A program made the position numbers and the translations under genes. 5,554 bases of DNA from Bacteroidota bacterium (GTDB lineage: Bacteria > Bacteroidota > Bacteroidia > UKL13-3): NCBI GenBank assembly GCA_018883485.1, contig VEQB01000171.1:1-5554 (forward strand), read 5' to 3'. Under the pieces are notes generated by a model, which was not told where the DNA came from, did no database searches, and saw only the letters and a list, made by a program, of their open reading frames with translations. Positions 1 to 5,479 of the stretch are shown here, piece by piece (position 1 is the first letter of the stretch; each line of letters begins with the position of its first letter).

Positions 1-1557
1 ATACCTTACCTAGCTTTGAGTACCTTGCCCCATAAACAGCAAATACAAGTTAATGACCTGATGGTAAGCGTTAAAAACGATAAGGTTGTATTACGTTCAA
101 AGCGATTAAATAAAGAAGTGCTACCACGTATGGCAAATGCACACAATTATTCAGCAATGGGTTTACCCATTTATCATTTCTTATGCGATTTGCAGCATCA
201 AGGTATTAAAGGATATTTTGGATGGAATTGGAGTTTTTTGAGTAGCGAAAAATATTTACCGAGAGTTACTTATAAGAACGTCATACTCTCACCAGCCTAT
301 TGGAATGTGCAAACGGCAAAATTACTTGCTATACAAAAAGCAAAGCCGGAACTACGTGAAACAATGTTTGCTGACTTGATTAAAGAATACAATTTACCCG
401 AAAAAGTATTTTTAAGTGAGGGTGATAATGAATTGTTGTTGGACCTTACAAATCAATTATGCTTAGATATTCTATTAGATGTCGCAAAAAAATATACTAC
501 GATTAAACTTACGGAGAGCTTGTTTAACGAAAATAACTTATTGGTTAAAGATGAAAACGGCAATGGCTATACAAACGAAATCATTATCCCATTTGTAAAA
601 CAAGCTGATAAGACAGAAGCAGTTACTGAATTACGAAATCAAAAGAAGATTGCACAAGCTAGTACCCAACGAATTTTTGAACCATATAGCGAATGGGTAT
701 ATTTTAAACTTTATACCGGAACTAAAACAGCAGATAAAATACTTATTCAACAAATTGATAAAATTACTCATAAACTGCAAAAAGAAGGTGTTATAAATAA
801 GTGGTTTTTTATACGTTACGCAGACCCCAAAAATCACATTCGTTTACGATTTCAATTGACCCACACAACGGATTTTACTGCTTTAAACACAATTATTAAA
901 AAAGAGCTTGCAGGACTTGTAAAGCAAAGAATAATCTGGAAAATACAGACAGATACTTACCAACGCGAACTGGAACGATACGGGCATAAAACAATAGACA
1001 TATCGGAATCGGTTTTTTATATCAATTCACAAACAACTATAGAAATCCTAAAATTGATTAAAACTGACCAGTTACAAACTCACCGATTTTTAGTGGGTTT
1101 ACTTGGTGTAATAAATTTGTTTGATGCGTTTGGTTACAACACCGAAGAACGTTTAACCTTGATAGAGGAAAGTGCCAACGTTTTCGCAAGGGAGTTTGGG
1201 CTGCAACAATCACAAATGCTAAGGGATAGAATAAAAGTCACATACAGAAACAACTCAGCAAATATTGAAAAATTAAATAATGGAACTATACCAGAAGATT
1301 TAAAGAATGACATTTTTTTTAAACAAGTGCTTACGATTTACAAAAAGCAAAAGCAGCAATTACAACCTTTATCAAATAATATTCAGCAAACGAAAAATGG
1401 TAAAACCATTGATGAGTTAATACCAAGTTATAACCACATGTTTGTGAATCGCTTTTTCAACTCAAATCAGCGCTTTGAAGAGTTTATGATTTATCAGTTG
1501 CTTCAAAAATATTACACCTCTGCACTAGCCAAGGAAAAATATGCAAAAGCAACGTAA
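1..1557 (+). CDS. Class I lanthipeptide dehydratase (LanB), C-terminal part, 5' end outside the window
   Basis: Cytoplasmic RiPP enzyme. The LanB family dehydrates Ser/Thr in a precursor peptide by tRNA-dependent glutamylation, then eliminates glutamate. The frame is open from base 1 with no stop upstream, so the TTG at 16 is not the true start; 518 residues are visible of a protein normally near 1000. Visible residues about 15-190 are the end of the glutamylation domain (LRSKRL, EVLPRMANAHNYS, then WNWSFL, LPRVTY and LSPAYW). From about residue 229 the SpaB_C elimination domain follows: SEWVYFKLYTG, WFFIRYADP, HIRLRF (279-284), YQRELERYG (321-328) and near the end HMFVNR (479-484). The HIRLR arginines, the YxRExeR arginine and His479 probably correspond to NisB R784/R786, R826 and H961, so the elimination site looks intact; this mapping is from memory. 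The gene overlaps the TolC-like gene by 17 bp. The cognate precursor is not certain. The family call is sure; the product is unknown. Confidence 0.93.
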   Translation: MPYLALSTLPHKQQIQVNDLMVSVKNDKVVLRSKRLNKEVLPRMANAHNYSAMGLPIYHFLCDLQHQGIKGYFGWNWSFLSSEKYLPRVTYKNVILSPAYWNVQTAKLLAIQKAKPELRETMFADLIKEYNLPEKVFLSEGDNELLLDLTNQLCLDILLDVAKKYTTIKLTESLFNENNLLVKDENGNGYTNEIIIPFVKQADKTEAVTELRNQKKIAQASTQRIFEPYSEWVYFKLYTGTKTADKILIQQIDKITHKLQKEGVINKWFFIRYADPKNHIRLRFQLTHTTDFTALNTIIKKELAGLVKQRIIWKIQTDTYQRELERYGHKTIDISESVFYINSQTTIEILKLIKTDQLQTHRFLVGLLGVINLFDAFGYNTEERLTLIEESANVFAREFGLQQSQMLRDRIKVTYRNNSANIEKLNNGTIPEDLKNDIFFKQVLTIYKKQKQQLQPLSNNIQQTKNGKTIDELIPSYNHMFVNRFFNSNQRFEEFMIYQLLQKYYTSALAKEKYAKAT

Positions 1558-3025
1558 ACTAAATAGGCACATTGTAGTCATCAGATTAATGCTATTGTTG
1601 GCATTCTATTTACCTTATTATTTAATGGCCCAAACAACCCTAAGCCTGCAACAAGCCATTAGCCTTGCACAGCAGCAAAGCTTGCAAGCACTCATTAACC
1701 AAAACCAGGCACAGGTAGCCGAGCAAACCTACAAATTGCAGCGCGCACAATTGTTTCCGCAGGTAAACCTCAACGCAAACTTGCCCGGCTACAATAGCAG
1801 CATTACCAGCGTAACCCAACCCGATGGTACCATTAAGTTTACAACAGTTGAGCAAGCATATAGCACCATGGGTGTAAGCCTAAGCCAAAAAATTGCAGCT
1901 ACTGGTGGCACATTTACGGCAAGCAGTAACATCAACAGGTTTGATAGGCTAAGCGGAGACCGCACCACCAACTACAATACACAACCCTTCGTGCTGGGGT
2001 TTAATCAACCCTTGTTTCGGTTTAATGAAACGGCTTTTAATCTAAAAACTGCACGCATAACTAATTTAATTGGTTCAAAAGTATTTATCAAACAACAAGA
2101 ACAATTGGCTTTGGAAGTCAGCAATCAATTTCATGCGTTGTTGCAAACACAGCAAAACTTGCTGATGCTGCAAGCTAATTTGATCAATACTGACAGCCTA
2201 CTGCAAATAGCATCTCTCAAACTAAAATTGGGCAAAATTGGCGAAGAAGAATACTTGCAAATACAACTGGAGCAGCTCAATACCACCACACAACTGCAAC
2301 AAGTAAAGGCGAATTATGACTTACAGAAAATTAAGTTTTTTAACTTACTAGCTATACCGGCAACAGAGCTTAAATTGGTGGAAAGCAAACCAAATAATGG
2401 TGCAATTAATTCAATTACAGAAAGTACATTAACGCAATTAATAGCTTCATTCAAAAACAATAGTCCAGAATATGAACAACAAAAATTAGCGCAGTTACAA
2501 AACGAAGCTGTATTGCAACGGGCTAAATTAAGTCGCATACCAAGTTTTAACTTAATAGCAGGATACGGTAGCAACCAATCGGCACCTATTTTAAATGATG
2601 CTTATCAAAACCTGCTTACCCAACAAAATGCTACCATAGGTGTTGCAGTACCATTGTTTAGTTCGGGTGCAAATACTGCTAGTTTTAAAATTGCAGACTA
2701 TCAATTAAAGAATCAGCAACTACAAATACAACAATTAGAACAGCGCATCACCAATGATATAATGGGTCAACTACAAGCTTATAATATTTCACTACAACAA
2801 ATTAATAATGCCCAATTTACAGATAGCATAGCAAAGCGTAGGTATGAAATCAGTTCAAATAAATACCAAGCTGGTAAAATAACCTATACAGATTTATTGC
2901 TTGCACAAAACCAGCAATTGCAAGCAAAACAAATTTATTTAAATGCAATTGCAGCCTATTGGCAGGCATATTACACCCTAAGAAGCACCACGCTGTATGA
3001 TATACATACCCAACCAGGGTTGTGA
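1541..3025 (+). CDS. TolC-like outer-membrane efflux protein (OEP family)
   Basis: Predicted trimeric outer-membrane channel, the exit duct of a tripartite ABC/HlyD-type or RND exporter. The 494-residue length is normal for TolC. Residues 1-30 form a signal peptide: a basic start (QKQRKLNR), a hydrophobic stretch, and a likely cut after LMA30, as is common in Bacteroidota. The mature protein opens with TLSLQQAISLA and carries two OEP repeats, roughly residues 35-270 and 290-480. Typical OEP signatures are GVSLSQKI plus a GG turn (111-123), GFNQPLF (153-159), VAVPLFSSG (368-376), and the closing KYQAGKITYTDLLLAQ (441-456) with a YWQAYYTLR tail. It is very Gln-rich, as expected for long periplasmic coiled-coil helices. 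The start at 1541 lies inside the lanB end, with AAGGAA just upstream, so the two genes are probably translationally coupled. It probably exports the RiPP made by the LanB system. The transporter and adaptor are not in the window. Confidence 0.92.
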   Translation: MQKQRKLNRHIVVIRLMLLLAFYLPYYLMAQTTLSLQQAISLAQQQSLQALINQNQAQVAEQTYKLQRAQLFPQVNLNANLPGYNSSITSVTQPDGTIKFTTVEQAYSTMGVSLSQKIAATGGTFTASSNINRFDRLSGDRTTNYNTQPFVLGFNQPLFRFNETAFNLKTARITNLIGSKVFIKQQEQLALEVSNQFHALLQTQQNLLMLQANLINTDSLLQIASLKLKLGKIGEEEYLQIQLEQLNTTTQLQQVKANYDLQKIKFFNLLAIPATELKLVESKPNNGAINSITESTLTQLIASFKNNSPEYEQQKLAQLQNEAVLQRAKLSRIPSFNLIAGYGSNQSAPILNDAYQNLLTQQNATIGVAVPLFSSGANTASFKIADYQLKNQQLQIQQLEQRITNDIMGQLQAYNISLQQINNAQFTDSIAKRRYEISSNKYQAGKITYTDLLLAQNQQLQAKQIYLNAIAAYWQAYYTLRSTTLYDIHTQPGL

Positions 3026-3193
3026 GAGGGAGTAGAAAAAACCTTGCCCGGCCGCTGTGAAGCACCCTAGTCATGTCGTGAGACACCACACGCCTTTGCC
3101 TGAAAATTTTAGCGTTATGAACTGTAAATAATTTATTTTATTTTTAAACCATTAAAGTTTTCAGCAGGTTTTGATTGATAAACCGCAAAGAGA
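3026..3193. other. Intergenic spacer with a GC-rich half and an AT-rich half
   Basis: No gene is supported here. From inside the tolC end to about 3100 the sequence is about 57% GC (51 of 90 bases in 3011-3100), containing CCCGGCCG (3047-3054) and an imperfect dyad TGTCGTGAGACACCACA (3074-3090: TGT/ACA and GTG/CAC arms, one C-C mismatch, AGA loop). It then drops abruptly to about 20% GC (3121-3180) with runs of A and T. The AT-rich part presumably holds the promoter of the precursor gene, but I find no convincing Bacteroidota -33/-7 pair (TTG and TAnnTTTG). I see no classic stem plus T-run terminator. The GC-rich half could be a dispersed intergenic repeat or the scar of a recombination junction. 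Confidence 0.55.
3074..3090. repeat. Imperfect inverted repeat in the GC-rich spacer
   Basis: TGT-C-GTG-AGA-CAC-C-ACA reads as a six-pair stem broken by one C-C mismatch with a three-base loop. It could be a small RNA hairpin after the tolC-like gene, an operator-like dyad, or part of a dispersed palindromic repeat. No T-run follows, so it is not a standard terminator. Its function cannot be settled from one copy. Confidence 0.35.
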
Positions 3194-3445
3194 ATGAAAA
3201 AATTGGAAAGAATGGATGGAAAATTATTTGAAGATTTAAGAAAATGTGAGATTCCATTTTTGGACAATTTACTAGGAGGAGAAATTATTAAAACATGTAA
3301 TGTAAATAATGATAATTGCTCTGATACAGCTCAGGTAACATCAGTAAGAATAGAAATCGTTAAAGATGGTAGAATAATTAAAACAGAAGGAATTCAAGCT
3401 GATAATCCTATTTCGGAGAATGTAGATTGTGAGCCAATTAAATAG
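3194..3445 (+). CDS. Double-glycine RiPP precursor peptide, probable graspetide substrate of the downstream ATP-grasp ligase
   Basis: A peptide of 83 residues with a leader-like N-terminus (MKKLERMDGKLFEDL...) ending in LLGG at residues 26-29. That is the usual cleavage signal of C39-peptidase ABC exporters, so the predicted core is residues 30-83. The core has hydroxyl donors T34, S43, T45, T49, S50, T64 and S74, a lysine set (K33, K57, K63, K83), and many acidic acceptors (D40, D44, E54, D58, E65, D70, E75, D78, E80), as expected for an omega-ester or omega-amide linked peptide. Cysteines are at 18, 35, 42 and 79. Leader residues 21-27 (PFLDNLL) resemble the PFFARFL recognition motif of microviridin leaders. 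GEIIKT (29-34) recurs as GRIIKT (59-64), exactly 30 residues on. The gene precedes the ligase by 25 bp on the same strand. The upstream AAAGAGA is only a weak ribosome site. The precursor role is inferred from size, GG motif and neighbour. Confidence 0.8.
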   Translation: MKKLERMDGKLFEDLRKCEIPFLDNLLGGEIIKTCNVNNDNCSDTAQVTSVRIEIVKDGRIIKTEGIQADNPISENVDCEPIK

Positions 3446-3470
3446 ATTTAGTTTATAAGGTTGAGGCAAG

Positions 3471-4412
3471 TTGATTTTAATAATTTCAAAGAATACAGAC
3501 TTTAGTACGAATGATGTGTTGAATTGGTTCTTGCATTATAGAATTCCTTTCATAAGAGTTAACGAAGATGATTACTTTAAATTTATAGAAATCATAATAA
3601 AAGAAAATGGGAATTCTTTTATTCTAGATTCCGAAACTAGCTCAATTAATTCAGACGCTATTAGTGGTTTTTGGTATAGACGTGGTGAACTGAATTTAAC
3701 ATTTGATTATGTTTTATCTGATAGGTATAAAGGAGTTGAAAATATCTTGAAAAGCGAATTCAATGCAATAAAAGAAGAGATTTATTCAATATTGGAAAGT
3801 AAAAAGAAAATCAATGGGTATAGTAACAGAGTTTTAAACAAGCTTTCTGTACTTAGAATTGCTAACTTAGTTAAATTAAAAACCCCTATTACTTTTATAA
3901 TGTCTGGTCAAAGACTTAGTTCTATTTCAGGTAGTTTTATTACTAAAAGTATTACAGACTATCCACCTATTTCTATAAATCAAAGAACTTTTTCTGCCTA
4001 TACTTCAGTATTAAAGAAAGAAGTTTATTTATCGACTGTTGATTTTTTTCCTACACTTATTCAAGAACAAGTTCAGAAAGAATTTGAGATACGATCCTAT
4101 TATTTGGATGGAAAATTCTATTCCATGGCCATTTTCTCGCAGAGTGACGAGCGTACAAAAATCGATTTTAAACGATACAATAGAACCAAGCCTAATAGAG
4201 TTGTGCCTTTTAAATTGCCAAAGCAAATAGAGGTTAAGTTAGTTAAGTTATTTAAGAGAGTTAATCTTAATAGTGGTTCTGTAGATTTGATATATACTAT
4301 TAATAAGGAATTTATTTTTTTGGAAGTTAATCCAGTGGGCCAATTTGCTATGGTTTCAGATCCTTGTAATTATTTTATTGAAAGGGAGATAGCTAAATAT
4401 TTTATGTTATGA
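3471..4412 (+). CDS. gwsG: ATP-grasp peptide maturase, grasp-with-spasm (GwsG) type
   Basis: Cytoplasmic ATP-dependent ligase expected to activate Asp/Glu side chains of the precursor by phosphorylation and join them to Ser/Thr or Lys, giving macrocyclic esters or amides as in the microviridin enzymes. It has 313 residues, normal for the family. Seen in order: MILIISKNTD start and RVNEDD (29-34), FWYRRGELN (67-75), NRVLNKLSVLRIA (119-131), an ATP-binding lysine in FITKSI (K159), QEQVQKEFEIRSYYLDG (198-214), FSQSDERTKIDFKRYN (222-237), PNRVVPFKLP (241-250), GSVDLIYT (269-276) with D272, and FLEVNPVGQF (283-292) with the metal ligands E285 and N287. The match to the GwsG family is strong. The start is a TTG at 3471; an in-frame stop lies at 3462-3464 and no ATG gives a full N-terminus. 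Its stop overlaps the next gene by ATGA (4409-4412). Which ring type it makes is unknown. Confidence 0.88.
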   Translation: MILIISKNTDFSTNDVLNWFLHYRIPFIRVNEDDYFKFIEIIIKENGNSFILDSETSSINSDAISGFWYRRGELNLTFDYVLSDRYKGVENILKSEFNAIKEEIYSILESKKKINGYSNRVLNKLSVLRIANLVKLKTPITFIMSGQRLSSISGSFITKSITDYPPISINQRTFSAYTSVLKKEVYLSTVDFFPTLIQEQVQKEFEIRSYYLDGKFYSMAIFSQSDERTKIDFKRYNRTKPNRVVPFKLPKQIEVKLVKLFKRVNLNSGSVDLIYTINKEFIFLEVNPVGQFAMVSDPCNYFIEREIAKYFML

Positions 4413-5296
4413 GAATTGCATTTTTTTATACCCTATTACTATTTTCTTTCGTTTCAAGTTCTGGACAAATGATTACATCCTATTCTAAAGCTGATAGTTT
4501 AATGGATGTAGGAAATTTTGAATTTGCAGAAATAGCCTATAAAAATCAGATTTTAGAAACAATTACAAATAAAGGACATTTTCTAGATGTTTATTATTAC
4601 AACCTAGCTTGTAATTATGCTTTGTGGGGTAAAAATGACTCTGCCTTTAAATACTTAAACATTTCTTTATTGATGAATCAAGATTTTACTTTTTTATATG
4701 ATTTGGATTTATTGAATCTAAGGTCGGATGATAGATTCGAACTTTTAAAAAATAATCATAAAGAGTACTTTCTTCATAAACATCAACAATTGGAATATCC
4801 TTATTTAGCATATGAATTGTTAAGAATGAAATCAGCTGATCAGTCAGTAAGAACTATTATCGATCGCGTAAGATATGCAAATAGAGAAACAGAGCTTTGG
4901 AATTATCAAGAAGTTTTAGATTCTATGAATTTACTTCAACTAAAAGTAATTTTAGATTCTATTGGTTGGCCTAATGAAGAAAAAGTGGGCTCATTAGCCT
5001 CTGAAACATTATGGTTGATAATTTTGCATGCGCCTATACAGACCATCCTATTGTATTTTGACATGATAGAATATAATGGCAAAAATACTAATTTAGGTAA
5101 AAGATATTATCCTTTTTTTAAGGATAGATTTGAAATCTCTCAAGGACGAGAACAAATTTATGGGACGCAAATAGATAACAGCGAAACATGTCCAAAACTA
5201 TACCCTGTAATCAATCCAATTGAATTAGACAAACGGAGAAGTGAATTTGGGATGGAACCCATAAAAAGTTACCTAAAACGATATAAATGTAAATGA
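4409..5296 (+). CDS. Exported TPR-like protein with C-terminal DUF6624 domain
   Basis: 295 residues, function unknown. Residues 1-19 form a signal peptide (MRIAFFYTLLLFSFVSSSG) without a lipobox cysteine, so the protein is probably periplasmic or secreted. Residues about 22-115 look like tetratricopeptide helices (KADSLMDVGNFEFAEIAY, then YYNLACNYALWGKNDSAFKYL and NLRSDDRFELLK). Residues about 165-290 match the DUF6624 pattern as I know it: ILDSIGWP (181-188), LASETLWLIILHA (196-208) with a conserved-looking His207, PFFKDR (235-240), QGREQIYGTQ (245-254), LYPVINP (264-270) and DKRRSEFGM (274-282). It starts on the ATGA that ends the ATP-grasp gene and ends on the ATGA that begins the next frame, so it belongs to the graspetide operon. 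The DUF6624 assignment is from motif memory; a role in processing, immunity or binding the product is only a guess. The 288-291 YLKR end is ordinary. Confidence 0.82.
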   Translation: MRIAFFYTLLLFSFVSSSGQMITSYSKADSLMDVGNFEFAEIAYKNQILETITNKGHFLDVYYYNLACNYALWGKNDSAFKYLNISLLMNQDFTFLYDLDLLNLRSDDRFELLKNNHKEYFLHKHQQLEYPYLAYELLRMKSADQSVRTIIDRVRYANRETELWNYQEVLDSMNLLQLKVILDSIGWPNEEKVGSLASETLWLIILHAPIQTILLYFDMIEYNGKNTNLGKRYYPFFKDRFEISQGREQIYGTQIDNSETCPKLYPVINPIELDKRRSEFGMEPIKSYLKRYKCK

Positions 5297-5427
5297 AGAG
5301 AAAAAAATTGCCATTAAGTTTCTCAAATTTTACTGAAGTAAAATTTGATGAAATTGTTAAAGTATTTACATGTGAAATAAAATCAAAGAAAACCAGTAAT
5401 CACATGTTAAAAGGTTTATATACACCC
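5293..5427 (+). pseudogene. Unrecognised reading frame cut by an insertion sequence after about 45 codons
   Basis: An ATG overlapping the DUF6624 stop as ATGA (5293-5296) opens a frame beginning MKRKKLPLSFSNF. It runs through about 45 native codons (TEVKFDEIVKVFTCEIKSKK in the middle) until the insertion-sequence end at 5428. The same frame stays open through the inserted DNA to the window end, but there it encodes a lysine/arginine-rich tail that is not native. The coupled start is the main argument that this is a real gene: it repeats the junction seen between the two genes before it. The residues do not resemble the usual start of a SPASM maturase (GwsS), and I do not recognise the family. 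It could be the fourth gene of the graspetide operon, now disrupted, or a short peptide gene whose own stop lay just beyond the insertion point. Confidence 0.55.
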
Positions 5428-5454
5428 TGTAACGCCCCCCTAAACAATCGGACA
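5428..5454 (+). repeat. Putative left terminal inverted repeat of the insertion sequence
   Basis: It starts with TGTAACGCCCCCC (5428-5440) and ends with CGGACA (5449-5454). The outer boundary was chosen at the TGT because IS3 family ends nearly always start with TG and because the sequence character changes there. The partner repeat is not in the window, so the exact length is unproven. Confidence 0.6.
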
Positions 5455-5459
5455 GGATT

Positions 5460-5478
5460 ATTACTAAATTTGAGTAAT
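5460..5478. repeat. Short inverted repeat just ahead of the transposase start
   Basis: ATTACT (5460-5465) and AGTAAT (5473-5478) form a six-pair stem with a seven-base loop, ending one base before the OrfA ATG at 5480. It lies where the ribosome would bind. Some insertion sequences use such hairpins to block translation of read-through transcripts from outside promoters. Its low GC makes it weak, and this role is only inferred. Confidence 0.35.
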
Positions 5479-5479
5479 C

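Noticed and set aside
16..18. TTG at 16 as the start of the dehydratase
   Set aside because: The frame is open back to base 1 and the protein lacks about half of the LanB family length, so the gene clearly begins before the window.
631..837. Minus-strand frame inside the dehydratase gene
   Set aside because: It is antisense to the conserved start of the SpaB_C domain, with a Phe/Leu/Cys-rich translation typical of a shadow.
1640..2574. Minus-strand frames antisense to the tolC-like gene
   Set aside because: They have low-complexity Leu/Cys-rich translations with no family resemblance and lie wholly inside a convincing gene on the other strand.
3011..3022. Palindrome CAACCAGGGTTG at the end of the tolC-like gene as a terminator stem
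   Set aside because: The loop would be only two bases, the sequence is coding (QPGL), and no T-run follows.
2850..3089. Minus-strand frame of 79 codons across the tolC end and the GC-rich spacer
   Set aside because: It is mostly antisense to a well-supported OEP gene, has no recognisable domain, and is best explained as a shadow. The GC-rich part it crosses is reported separately as a possible repeat.
3127..3139. A/T palindrome AAATAATTTATTT ahead of the precursor as a terminator or operator
   Set aside because: An all-A/T stem with a one-base loop is expected by chance in sequence this AT-rich.
4029..4230. Overlapping short frames on both strands inside the ATP-grasp gene
   Set aside because: The ATP-grasp motifs continue unbroken through this region in the main frame, and the short frames encode nothing recognisable.
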